Positions 10,061 through 20,750 are shown, numbered from the stretch's first letter. The stretch is DNA of 64,000 bases from Dicyema japonicum (GCA_011109175.1 RDEW01000001.1:1130360-1194359); one strand, 5' to 3'. Notes: generated by a model not told the origin, from the letters alone. Numbers and translations are program-made.

Positions 10061-10087
10061 GGCGACGTGGAGCAAAACCCAGGACCG
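10061..10087 (+). other. 2A (StopGo) ribosome-skipping peptide motif
   Basis: Encodes GDVEQNPGP, a perfect match to D-[VI]-E-x-N-P-G-P, with a hydrophobic lead-in (LTLLLA) as usual for active 2A. It lies in frame with the leader from ATG 9917 (48 residues before the motif) and with the downstream endonuclease. Translation would be expected to separate a short leader ending in G from a polyprotein starting with P. 2A motifs are known in some LINEs; this one is a direct read. Confidence 0.9.
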
Positions 10088-12365
10088 CAACTAACGATTC
10101 TACAGCTTAACATCAATGGAATCAGAGGAAAAATTCTCGAACTACGCGCTTTTCTAAATAAACAAAATGTATGTGGCATCGATTCAAGAGACCAGATTTA
10201 CGCCTACCTCAACTGCTCTTTTTTTCCCTGGATACAACTGTATCCGTTTGGACCGGTCGAACCGAAAAGGCGGAGGCCTCATGTTCATCATTAAGAATGG
10301 GTTACTCTATACTGACATCACAGATTACCTCAAGTCTTTGACCGAAGATGATGTTACAGAAATAGCAGGTATTTAGATTCCTACTGTCATTGGAAGAGTC
10401 ATCATTGCTAATATTTATGTTCCACCTCTCTTTCCTGCCCGAAGGGACATAACCCAGACCTCTCAAAGTTGAACAACCTAAGGAACCTGATTATTTGTGG
10501 AGATTTAAATGCAAGCACCCAACTTGGCTAAAATCACAACGGGCTGACTCTAGAGGGTGGTCCCTACTTGAACAACTCTCGCCAATGTCGATCCTCAACA
10601 ATCCGAAGACCTATACGAGGACACCTTACAAGGATAATGAATGTTATATTTCTCCAGACCTTACACTTTGCACTACTAACCTAACTTCACCATTTCATGG
10701 TCTGTCGACTATGATTTCAACTCCGATCACAATCTAATCATCATCGGAATCAAGAAAGCCTTTCCTTCCATAGAGAAAACTACGTCATTCTTCAACTATA
10801 AGAACCCAAACTGAAGAGATTATACAACTTCACAGACATAATGCTACAAAACTCGACACCAATTTATTCAAATCTATTGATGGAGCTGTGAAAAACCAGA
10901 ATAACGTGATCTTGCTGAAAAGAAAACTATTTATTCCATGATGTTCCTTTAGGCGGTACAACGATAAACTAGATTGGGAAACTAGAACCCTCGTCAAAGA
11001 AAGGAATCAGCTTAAAAGAAATCTTCCACTTTTCCCGGGAGGAGAATCCAAATCAAGAGCATCAGCGACTCAGTCGCACAGTGGTTGAAATCATCTCAAA
11101 GGAATGAATGAGAAAGTAGAATCAGAAGTCTTTGTAAGCATAAATCTACTTAATACATGTGGAAGACCATTAAAAAGCTCGGACGATATACGAAACCTAA
11201 TAACACAGGCCAGCCAAATGTCCAAGAACTAAACAACCTAATGAAGTTTTATGTCGGAATCAGCCACAAGAAATTCCTGAAAACCAGCCCTTCCTTTACG
11301 ACCACGAAGCCAAAAGGTCTTCTTCATTATATTGCTTATCACATTCCGATATTTGGACTGAAATCAAAAATACAAAATCTTCCCTCTCCTGCGGTCCTGA
11401 TTTGATTCCGGCTGTTCTGCTCAAACATCTTGGTCCAATTGGAATAGAAGCGCTCCGGAACATCTTTAACTTTTCAATAAACCATAACCAAATTCAAGAC
11501 ATTTGGAAACAGTCCAACATACACCAATTCTCAAGCCGGGAAGGCCGAAGACCGCTCTTCGTACAGACCCATTGCACTATTATGCTCATCCTCGAAGCTC
11601 CTGGAAAAACTCGTTCTACGCATCATTTACCCTTCCCTTCCCCTTGCACATCTCCAACGTGGTTTCAGGAGAGACCGATCTACATCAACTTTTCTGCAAA
11701 AACCACATATTGGAAGATTCCTGGACAACGAAAAAATCCCTTTTACGAAGAACCCTATAATTCTGGGGGTCACTTATGATACCCACATTAAGAAGACCAT
11801 TGGAACTTGTCAGAGGAAAATTGGTTTAATCAAAACCATATTTGATGGAATAAAAAAGTCATTCCCTGCTCTCGGTATTCTCTATAAGCAATTCATCGAG
11901 CCGACTATCATTATACCTGTGCATTATGGGGAATTAATCTCTCGTGGACTGACCGTCTTTAAGTTGATAACACCCTATGTTGAGCTGCGACTACCATAAT
12001 GCACATCCCAAAGCTGAACAATATTCTACCCAGTCTTCGACCACTTATCATGCAAAACGGCAAGAGTTTCTTAACCCTTCAGCAGGACCTGTCGTCGACA
12101 GACTGTCATGTGTCAAGCAGTTTCCAGAAGCACATCACATCAGTTGGTCTTTTCAACAAACACTGTCCCCCACCCGTACCGTGACTGTGTGGGTCAGAAG
12201 TCCAACATTGTGAGAAGCTGAGAAAGCTCATCAGGATTGTCGGGATCACCTAATTAATTTCAAGAGACTAACTATTGGTGTTTTTGGGTTAATAATAAGG
12301 CGTGAACTGATATTGATTGGAGTGAGGTTAAATTTATGATAAAATTATTCCAAAATAAATAATTC

Positions 12366-12590
12366 CAAAGATCAATGGTAAAACCGAACTAACTAATCCC
12401 GTGTTGCTCACGCGTAGAGCTCTTATCTACACAGTGATTGGACATTGTCCGTGAACCTGATGTCGAAGCGAAATAGTCTCCCGTGGAATAAAGAAATGAA
12501 TTTAGGCCAAGCATGTGTTGGGTGGATCAGATGACGTCATTAGAAGTGAGAGAGATCTTCAATCAACTAGGGCAATAAATGACAAATAAA
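12366..12590 (-). repeat. Short retroposon family 2 (right duplicate)
   Basis: Duplicate of 4395-4620, nearly identical. It lies between the 3' end of the LINE and the 3' end of the dehydratase gene, so it is inside the duplicated block. Confidence 0.55.
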
Positions 12591-12633
12591 TTAAGGAATT
12601 AAGCATTTTAGTACCCAAGGAAGGTTAGAATGA

Positions 12634-14081
12634 TTAATATTTAACATCAGGATAACTTCTTTCCAGTGCCTCAAAGAACTCATTCAAATGATCTCTGCTA
12701 ACTGTCTCAACAACACAATTAATCTGAAAATTGATATTTAAATACTCTAGTTCTGAAAATATCATCCTTAATCCAAGCTCTCTCGTGAAGAATATCCCTT
12801 ATACTGTCCATCAAATATTTAAAAAGTACCTGGCACCATACCTGGCAATAAATTTACAAAGTTCAGATAATCCTCCAACTCTGTCACTCACTGTAAGAGA
12901 AAATTTAGCAAGTCTTCCGTCAATTGCCATACCTCTGTCAATACAGCGACCCACAACTGATGGATCAATGTTTCCACCACAAATGGGGATGACGACACTA
13001 ATTATTTCTATATATTACTTTTTCCCCTTTAATTCAGGAACCAGACCTTCACAAAGGGCTGCTAATCCAATCGCTCCTCCGCCTTCCACAACAAATTTTT
13101 CATTTTCTAGCAATTTAAGAATCGCAAGGGAAATATTTTCTTCACTAAGATTTTTAATAATTAGAATATACGATACACAGAGACTTTTATCCACAAGTTG
13201 TGATGCAATCTTGTATGAGTTTGCTCCAACTTTTGGAACTGCAAGCCCTGATTTGAATTGTAAAAATCAACCATCAGCTAAGGTGGACTTTGATTTTACG
13301 TAAACTGGTTCCCCGTGTTTCAACGCCTCCCTGAAACTCGGACATTTAATCGATTCAACTCCCTATATCATATCAAAAGCTAACGTAAATCAATACGTCT
13401 GGTTTTAATGCTTTGATACTACTGGCGATTCCAGCTATTAAACCGGCACCTCCTACGGGAACCAGCACAGCATCAAGATCTGGGACCTGCTCCATTATTT
13501 CGACCCCCATTGTGCTTTGACCAATTATGATGTTCCAATCATTATATCTATACATCGAGACTTTGACTTACCCATTTATATATGTGTAGTCTTCCTTCTC
13601 AACCAATTCCATAGCATACTCCATTGACTCTGCGATACTCTCTCCACGGATGATGACCTTGGCTCCATATTTTTCACATAAATTTATTTTAATATAAGGA
13701 GCCACAGTTGGCATTACAACAGTCACGTCAATGTTCATTTTTGTTCCGTGATAAGATAATGCCAACGCATGATTACCAGCACTTGCAGTAATCACTCCTT
13801 TTTGTTTTTTCTCCTATTTTATATTCCAGAATTTTTTACATCTGACAACATTTCTAACGTATACCTAGCTCCTCTTTCTTTGAAACTAAGTAATTTGTCA
13901 CTACTAAGGTACCTCCCAGTAAATTGCATAAACTCAAGTTTCAGATAAATGTTCATTCCGTAGTATTCAGATAAGTGCGATTTCTGTGAGATAACAAATT
14001 TTGTCATACAATGCATGGTGTTCTTGAGACATATTCTTTAATCGTATCCACTGCGTGTTGAATCTCCCCTATTGTAATCAT
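12634..14081 (-). CDS. L-threonine dehydratase (threonine ammonia-lyase), PLP-dependent, with ACT domain
   Basis: Converts threonine to 2-oxobutyrate and ammonia. Ten mini-introns (26, 27, 26, 24, 22, 24, 27, 21, 26 and 22 nt in gene order; e.g. 13984-14009, 13548-13571, 12998-13018, 12724-12745) all start GT and end AG. Removing them leaves 1203 nt, 400 residues. Start is ATG 14081 (MITIGEIQ), with an in-frame stop just upstream. In order: RTPCIKSHLSEYYGMNIYLK, FTGSFKERGARYT with the PLP lysine, ITASAGNHALALSYHG, PVGGAGLIAGI, STLADGLAVPKVGAN, EGGGAIGLAAL, CGGNIDPSVVGR and the ACT region SDRVGGL to HERAWIKDD. All fold-type II landmarks are present. It lacks the short N-terminal extension common in animal homologues; an unseen upstream exon is possible. 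A SINE sits about 130 bp upstream. Serine racemase is a related alternative but lacks the ACT domain. Confidence 0.95.
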
Positions 14082-14214
14082 CCACTATCAAACGTAATCC
14101 CATTCTTATAATTTAATTCGTGATAACACGTCGTCAATTCATTCCAATCAATACCCCAAATTTTATCGCCTTTATCTGTATTTTAGGATTTTTCAATTTC
14201 GTTTATCACTTTAT

Positions 14215-14484
14215 TATTATTAACCCCGGATACACCGAGAAAGAAGTTAAAGTAACCAACTAATTAAGTGCATCCAGTTTCCACTTCTACAAAAACAGAG
14301 TCCATCCGGAATCAGCATAAAGGGTAAGACGTCCATTACATGCAGTTGTGGAAACCCCTCCAGTGGAGTGGGGGAGAGCAAATGATCCTTTTTCATGCCG
14401 TCCTGGCACTGGGCGTCACCTAGACAGGTGGATCACATGACGCCACTCTATTAGGAAGAGAGAGGAGGAACAGACAAGCAAGCA
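14215..14484 (-). repeat. SINE family 1 with ribozyme-like head, 14-bp target-site duplication
   Basis: A 270-bp insertion flanked by the direct repeat GTTTATCACTTTAT at 14201-14214 and 14485-14498. In sense (minus) orientation it starts TGCTTGCTTGTCTGTTCC, then about 45 nt in comes the GGCGTCATGTGATCC head, a GGATCATTTGCTCTCCCCCA segment, and a 3' end GGGGTTAATAATAAT. Head and tail both resemble LINE A/B. Other copies are at 29915-30095 and 38590-38925. It has no coding capacity. Confidence 0.85.
14383..14444 (-). ncRNA. Candidate HDV-like ribozyme in SINE family 1
   Basis: On the minus strand: P1 GGCGTC (14444-14439) with GACGCC (14417-14412), six perfect pairs; P2 TGATCC (14435-14430) with GGATCA (14388-14383); P3 ACC/GGT around TGTCTA; P4 TGCC/GGCA around AGGAC; then a C and an A-rich joiner before P2. 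The 62-nt size and nested order match minimal HDV-like ribozymes. However, the SINE has about 40 nt upstream of P1, so the fold is not at its very 5' end as it would be in a self-processed LINE. Confidence 0.5.
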
Positions 14485-14589
14485 GTTTATCACTTTATGC
14501 ACGAATGGGTAATTTATTTGACAATAAGCGTGCTTTTTGATATTTATTTAATAAATAAATTTACAAAAGTTCAGATAATCCTCCAACGC

Positions 14590-17420
14590 TGAAACGTGGC
14601 GTCATGTGGTTCACCTTTTGTGGTGGAGCTCGTGTAGTAATACTCAAAAAGAACCATTTGCTCTTCCCCATCCAGACTCCCTATCCCTGGATGGTATGCC
14701 TCAACTGGAAACTCGAGATTTTATTTGATCCCCTGGATTCTATTGCTTTCTGGAGATATTGAACAAAACCCCTTGTTATTATGCAACTCAATCTAACGGA
14801 ATAAAAACAAAGATTCTGGAGTTACGATGTTTATTAACGAAGCACAAGATTGACATCTGTCTAACCCAGGAGTCAAAACTTTCTACAAAGAGTACAACCC
14901 CACTTTTTCGCGGATACATCTCTATCAGAAAAGACCGCATTGTACGTGGTGGCGGCTTACTTACCATTATTAAAAACGGTTTATCCTTCCACGATGTGAG
15001 CTCGCAAGTGGATGATTTAATTCTACACGACAGGAACGCGGAACAAATCTCTATTGATCTTATTAATGGGTCAGAACATCTTATTCTAATAATCATTTAC
15101 ATTCCTCCGCCAGGATCCTGTCCTAATAACTATGTTCCGAAGCTCGACAAAATACAAGAAATTCGAAATGTGTGGAACATCCGCAATGGCTCAGTACCCA
15201 GTCGGCAGACAAGAGGGGGAGTCTAATTATCGACTCTCTCGAAAAAATGGTGATTCTGTATCACCCGAACATCTTCAAGAGAACACCATTCCGAAGAAAT
15301 GACAACTCAACCTCCCCCGACATATCCATTGCTTCCTCTATGATTGCCCCGAGATTTCATAGAACGTCTCCTACGATTTCCATAGTGATCATAATCCGAT
15401 TATATTAAAACTGAGCCGATTCAATAACTCACGTAGAATTAAAGCAACCTTCAAGGTCTACAAGAAAGCTGACTGGTCGAATTTCAAGCTCTTCATTGAC
15501 CATAACCTAATACATTTTGATCCCACCTCATTTTGCTCCATCGACAAAGCAGTGGACCATCTAAACCATGTAATCCTTAAAGCTGAAAAGTTGTTTGTAC
15601 CACGTGCAGTTCACAAATCCTACAAGCCTACTCTGGACTCGGAGACTCGTCTCCTCATCAAACAAAGTAACTCCCTGAAGATGAAATATCTGCAAACCTC
15701 TTCTGATTTGGATAATATAAAAAGCTTAAATCAGAGAATTACAAAGCTCATCAGAGAAAAGTAAGATAGGGCGCGGAACCGCCTATTATCGTCTATTTGA
15801 CATATGAAATCCACGAGTCTTTTATGGAAAACTATTCGTCGAATCAAGCTAAACTTATCAGATGAATCATAATCTTTTTCTGCAGCGAATAGTGTGTAAG
15901 CTAACAACCTAATGAAATATTACGCATCCATAAGTCACAAGGACTTCTCGAAATCCCATTCTTGTCACCTTTAGAATTTATGCTAAACCAACCTCTGGAT
16001 CAATTTATTTACGCATGCCAGGTCACACAGGCTATAAGATCGATGAAGAGATCTTTACGTGTGGTCCATGACGGAAAACACCTTGGTAATGTTGCAATCA
16101 GTTCGATTACGTCAAAATTTAATTTGTCTTCTAACAATAACGTCATCCAATGCAAATGGAAGAACTCACTTATAATTCCCATCCTTAAACCAGGAAAACC
16201 GAAAACCTTACCTTCTTCCTACCGTCCAATTTTATTAACGTGCGCATTATCGCGCCTAATGGAGAAACTCGTACTCTGGAAAATTAAACTGCCCACTTTC
16301 AACATGGTTCCAAATGTGAGCGTTCAACTACGACACATTTGACTTCACTGTTCAATTTGCATCAGAAGGGTTCAACGAAGAGAAACGCCATCTACGGACA
16401 ATAGTGGTCTCCCTGGACATCCAGAAGGCGTTCGATTTTGTCCCGAGAACATTACTCACAGAAAAGGTTTTTGACACCTCCATTCAGCCGGTTTTGAAAA
16501 GATGGATAGCCAATTTTCTCTCCGGAAGAAGAGGAAGTGTCTGTATAGGCCACGCAAGATCGAGGTCCCGTCCCTCAAGGATCGCCCCTCTCTCCGGCGT
16601 TATTCAACTTTGAAAATTTTCAACGATTTACCCTGCCCTGGAGTACCAGATTCAATGCTTCTCACTTGTGCTGACGACCTAATCATCGCTAGCAGGAACA
16701 AATACTTGGGTACAGCTAAAATCAGAGCTTCAGTCACATATTGAAGACCTGAGAGCCTGGTTGAAGTTGAATCGTCTCTCCATATCCAGGGATAAATCAA
16801 CGTATACAATCTTCACCACAGGACAGAAAAGAAAAACATACAATGGATTTGAACATTTATGGAGACTCCTTACCATTACAGATTCGTCCAACTATCATGG
16901 GAGTGACATTTGACCTTTTGATGACATTTTCTCAACATGTGAAGAACGTTATGACAAAGGGTCTCAGGAAACTAAATATAATCAATCCGCTCTTAAAGTC
17001 CAGGCCGTCACGGGAATGCGCTGTCGTCTTGTTCAATAAACTCCCAAAACCACGTAGAGTATGCTTGCCTCATGGGCCTATGGAGCTTCAATATCCAATT
17101 CATTCAAGATCAATTCCCTAATAGGCAAACTTGCACGTCTAACAAATCTACCCCGATCTTTTCCCCCTCAATGCTTGACAACGCCGCAATCAAAAATAAC
17201 AGCTCCGGCTTCATTGGTCTGTGTGGTTAAGAAACAAGTCGTTTTTTTCCATTCAAGGTTAGAGGCCTCAAATACACGAAATTTGGGAAAAAACCACTCT
17301 CTTCAACTCTAATGAAGATGATCGTCGTCTATTCAGGAAAGCCGTTGGTACTCTGGAGGAACATATGAAAACCACTCGATCCTGTTGAGGCGTACCGGGA
17401 TCACTTAATTACAGTCCGAC
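14590..17420 (+). mobile_element. LINE family B, full-length but degenerate, with ribozyme-like 5' end and damaged 2A motif
   Basis: Diverged relative of family A. The 5' fold is at 14598-14655. A leader starts ATG 14604 (MWFTFCGGA). A 2A-like LLLSGDIEQNP follows near 14740-14772 in another frame and has lost its terminal GP. Endonuclease pieces are KTKILELRCLLTKHKIDICL, LTQESKLSTKSTTP, GGGLLTIIKNGL and HSDHNPIIL-like sequence near 15385. RT pieces are LIIPILKPGKPKTLPSSYRP, SLDIQKAFDFVPRT and CADDLIIASRNK. The C-terminus ends near 17390 and the UTR begins GGGATCACTTAATT. Many frameshifts and stops. Confidence 0.85.
14598..14655 (+). ncRNA. Candidate HDV-like ribozyme at 5' end of LINE B
   Basis: P1 GGCGTC (14598-14603) with GGAGCT (imperfect), P2 GGTTC with GAACC (14651-14655, perfect), P3 CACC/GGTG around TTTTGT, P4 GTA/TAC, then CTCAAAAA before the P2 3' strand. 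The P2 pairing is kept although both strands differ from LINE A, which is the strongest sign that the fold is under selection. Confidence 0.45.
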
Positions 17421-17685
17421 CCATTTCGGAGCATTTTTCATTTGGAGTCTATTTTCCATCATTAATTTCCAAATTTAGAAATTTTCTGGAGCCCCAAACC
17501 GGGGCAGTTGCATCAGAAAGACATAATTATTTGATCAAAGTATTTGAATATTCAGAAACTCAGAGAACATAATTTTACAATATCAGATCATTAAAAATAG
17601 GCTTGGGGAATAAAATAAACCTCGCTGTTTCAAAACTTTGATGTTAAGATTTTGGTGTTTTATATTCAGCTTCCAGAAGTGCCAT
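17421..17685. other. LINE B 3' flank, AT-rich, no gene seen
   Basis: 3' UTR remains of the LINE followed by AT-rich sequence. No exon or repeat unit is recognised. Confidence 0.4.
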
Positions 17686-17870
17686 GGATGACTGGGAACA
17701 TTTTGAAAAGCTTGTTGTGCAAGCTAAATGAGAAATTGGTTACTCAGAAAAATTATTATTACTTGATAATGCAGGATGTCATAAAACTATTGAATGCTCC
17801 AATATCGAATTCTTTTTTTGCCTAAAAATACGCCACTAGATATGGGGATCATAAAAATATTCAAAAATTA
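17686..17870 (+). mobile_element. pogo/Tigger-type (DDE_1, jerky-like) transposase fragment
   Basis: Reads LLLLDNAGCHKTIECSNIEF then FLPKNTPLDMGIIKIFKNYY. In this family the equivalent is LLLDNA.CH followed by FLPPNTT...MDQG.I...K..Y. Only this DDE-domain piece remains and it is broken. Confidence 0.7.
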
Positions 17871-17871
17871 T

Positions 17872-18210
17872 TACCCAGACGGCTTTCACACGAAGACGCA
17901 TTTACGGACGGCTCTGGTGTCTATAGATATACAGAAGGCCGTTGACTCTGTTTCGAGGACATTCCTAAAAAGATCTTTAATTCAAATTTACATCCGAACA
18001 TCATACTATGACTGGAAAATTTCTTAACTGACCGACGTGGAAGAGTCCGGATCGGTAAAAAACTTCAAATCAAGACTACTCTCAAATTGGTCTTCACAAA
18101 GTTCCTCTTTGTCTCTCCTATTTAAATTATTTCTACACGATTTACCTACCACCAAAGATCAGGACAGTATATTTATCTTGAGTTCAGAGCCTCTTGTAAT
18201 AAGATGATTA
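17872..18210 (+). mobile_element. LINE A/B RT fragment
   Basis: Contains TALVSIDIQKAVDSVSRTFL (RT motif A, usually AFDSVSR) and later LSLLFKLFLHDLP, corresponding to the region after motif B. Both ends are truncated, and it directly abuts the transposase fragment upstream. Confidence 0.65.
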
Positions 18211-18375
18211 TCCATCTTCATAGTTCTCAATTTTCATTCCATATCTGTGTTTGACTATCATGCTCTCCAACGTTTTTTTAATCGTTGCGAATGTATGTCC
18301 TTGTGGATACGTCCACGTTTAGTCTTTCCATATATGATTTGAAAGATCTGACTAGGAGGTATTACACTCAATCCC

Positions 18376-18560
18376 TTAAATGTTGACCCAATTCCCATGT
18401 TGACCCAATTCCCATTAATGTTGACCTAATTCCCATTAATGTTGACCAATTCCCATTAATGTTGACCAATTTCCATAATGTTGACCCAATTCCATAATGT
18501 TGACCCAATTCCATGTTGAAATATATGTTGACCCAATTCCTAAATGTTGACCCAATTCCA
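18376..18560 (+). repeat. Left subterminal tandem array, about 20-bp units
   Basis: About ten diverged units of TGTTGACCCAATTCCCATTA, some lacking one C or the TTA spacer. The reverse complement of the unit forms the right array at 19675-19820. Such arrays are candidate transposase-binding sites. Confidence 0.9.
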
Positions 18561-18639
18561 TAGTAAATAAATGATGTCCAAGTTATATATATAATACACG
18601 AATAAATCTATATTTTAATTTCCCCTATTATGGTATCAA

Positions 18640-19632
18640 CTAATACAGATATGAGAAGTCGCAAGGTTTTTATGAACGAAAGTCTATTTAATCAAATTAA
18701 AAGACTTTACAAAGTTAAAAAAAGAGTTGATTGAGATCACCTCGATCAGTAAAAAGAGTTTGAACAGGTGTATACAAAAGATCGAAAGCTGTGAACTCGA
18801 GGATCCTACTTTCGGTGATCTTTACAAGGACAGTAGGCCGAAAAAAAGAAAGATAAAGAAATGTTGAATGTCGAAATGAGATCTATTTTTGGAAATGACA
18901 ACTCGCTGACAACAAGTTGGTCTTAAAGAAAAACTTTAGTGAATCTTTCTAAGTCTCAAATTTCAAGAGATTTAAAGGAGGCCTGCATCACAAGAAAAAG
19001 ACTCAAGAAAAGTCCGAAGTTAGATTGAGTACAGAAAATTTGGCAGAAAGGGAAGTATTTTCATCAAGAATGTTAGGGTCTATAAATAGGCCGTTATTAT
19101 TTTTGGATGAAACCGGGTTTAATTTGCATACATCAATTAATTATGGGTATTCTCCAATTAATACTGAAGCAGTTTTATACCAGCCTAAGTCCAAAGGGAG
19201 AAACATCTCAATGTGTTCGGTTTATTTCCATAAATGGAAATGAGCATAATATGATATTCGAGGGGTCTTTTAATCGGGAAATTTTTAACCTTTCTAAATC
19301 AAATGTGATGAAAAGGGGAATTTACAAATTCTCCTGTTGTTGTGATGGATAATGTTAGATTTCATCATTGTGATGAAATTAAAGACTTCTTTATTAGGAA
19401 AAGTGTTACAACAGTTTATTTACCTCCTTATTCACCTGACTGAACCCAATTGAAAACTTTTTTTCTTGTGTGAAATCTCGTCTAAATGTAATTAGACCAA
19501 AGCAACTGTAAGAGGAGAATTGCTAACAAATATCGAATTTGTTATGAGTGGTCTCGAAACCGAGGATTTGTCCTCATATTACAACAGTTTTTGGGAAAGG
19601 GTAAATGGAATTAATAACAGATTAATTGAATA
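18640..19632 (+). pseudogene. DDE transposase of the Tc1/mariner-IS630-like element
   Basis: Broken by frameshifts. In order: helix-turn-helix-like pieces (ITSISKKSLNRCI and SKSQISRDLKEACITRKRLK), first catalytic Asp in LLFLDETGFNLHTS, GRNISMCSVYF, second Asp in VVMDNVRFHHCDEIKDFF, and the glutamate region YLPPYSPD followed, after a 1-nt deletion, by NPIENFF. All three DDE residues are identifiable. The family normally has about 300 residues in one frame. Confidence 0.8.
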
Positions 19633-19674
19633 AAATACTTTTTTCCTAAATTATTTATTAGTATAATATATATA

Positions 19675-19820
19675 ACTTGGACAGCACATATGGGAATTGG
19701 GTCATCACATATGGGAATTGGGTCAACATTTATAGGAATTGGGTCAACATTAATAGGAATTGGATCATCATTAATGGGAATTGGATCATCATTAATGGGA
19801 ATTGGGTCAACATTATGGGA
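19675..19820 (-). repeat. Right subterminal tandem array, inverted
   Basis: About seven units of the reverse complement of the left array (TGGGAATTGGGTCAACATTA type), some with TCATCA in place of TCAACA. Confidence 0.9.
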
Positions 19821-19829
19821 TTGAGTGTA

Positions 19830-20750
19830 TTAAAAAATATTTGCCACCATCATATAGTCAGATCTTAACTAAATCACAATTCCTCCATCACAGCAGAGTT
19901 AATTGATTCAATTAGCCCACATAAAGGAAATTCGTTGATAAAAATGTATAAAAAACAAAAGAACTAGAGTTACGATTTTTATTCGCTTTATGGGGTCTAT
20001 TTGTCAAAGGACTTTGCCAGAATGGTCTGGAAAAAAACCTTTAACTTTCCTCACTCAGCTGGTTCACTCCTTGAGAATGCCAACACTGCTAAATAAGGAA
20101 AAATTCTTTGCATATAAGCGTACTGCCTAATTTTGGATTGCTTCGTAACATTAGCTGTTCCGTCTCTACCCTGGGACTGTTTGCATAGAATTAGCATGAT
20201 TAATGGTTCTCAATGATAGTTATATCTTTTTTGCTTGTATACGCCTTATAGTGGACTTACTTTTTTAGCAGTCACAAGTCCACATACAAAGAAAGCTCTG
20301 ACGGATATTTTTTTCCTTGATGTCATCAGCAGTAGTGTATTCTAATATAACAAATTGCTCAACCCATCTTAGGATCACTGTTTAAAATAATAGAAATGTA
20401 ATATAGTGGTCTTCACTATTCTACTCTCAGACGAAGTAAGCAATTTTGCTCAAAAAGTCGGTGAAAATAATTCAAATTGTGCTAAATACCTAAATATGGA
20501 CGTATAAGACTTCCATATTTAATACAATGAAGAAACTGAGCGAGCGACTATCAAAACTTTCACATTTTCTAATTGCAAGTTTTATCAGAATAATTTAACT
20601 AAAAGTCAATAAAACGAAAATAATCAGACTTATAGATCTATCAAGAGTCACCTCCATTACCGAGAGTAACTACAATGTCCTCGGTTAACTATGTGACACT
20701 AGACCGAATGGTGGAGTTTAAATATTAAAAAAACACCCCGTTTCTTTTTC
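19830..20750. other. AT-rich region, nothing identified
   Basis: No exon, repeat unit or transposon domain could be recognised on either strand. Probably old, decayed mobile DNA. Confidence 0.4.

Larger units (their letters stand above)
9909..12310 (+). mobile_element. LINE family A with ribozyme-like 5' end and intact 2A motif (right duplicate)
   Basis: Best-preserved 5' end of the family. A ribozyme-like fold spans 9911-9970. The reading frame opens at ATG 9917, inside that fold, and runs MWSTFYGGAECFYGQ to LLLAGDVEQNPGP at 10087, then into the endonuclease (LQLNINGIRGKI) until a frameshift near 10170. Later readable pieces include CGDLNASTQ-like sequence at about 10498, RT start DLIPAVLLKHLGPIGIEALRNIF, and ILGVTYDTHIKKTIG near 11765. 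Part of the RT palm corresponding to 3245-3747 of the left copy is deleted at about 11690-11722. The end is VGIT near 12250, then a UTR ending GGGTTAATAATAA. Not functional as it stands. Confidence 0.85.
18365..19827 (+). mobile_element. Tc1/mariner-IS630-like transposon with satellite-like inverted ends
   Basis: 1463 bp, flanked by TA on both sides (18363-18364 and 19828-19829). The ends are CACTCAATCCC and its reverse complement GGGATTGAGTG. Just inside each end lies an array of about 20-bp units in inverted orientation (18376-18560 and 19675-19820). Between them is a broken DDE transposase. The TA target and DDE type agree with the Tc1/mariner superfamily. Confidence 0.85.

Noticed and set aside
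12634-14081. Serine racemase
   Set aside because: The protein ends in an ACT regulatory region (SDRVGGL, HERAWIKDD) that serine racemase lacks, and matches threonine dehydratase through its whole length.
18376-18560. A CRISPR-like array
   Set aside because: Units are contiguous with no unique spacers, inverted at the other end of a transposon, and the genome is eukaryotic.
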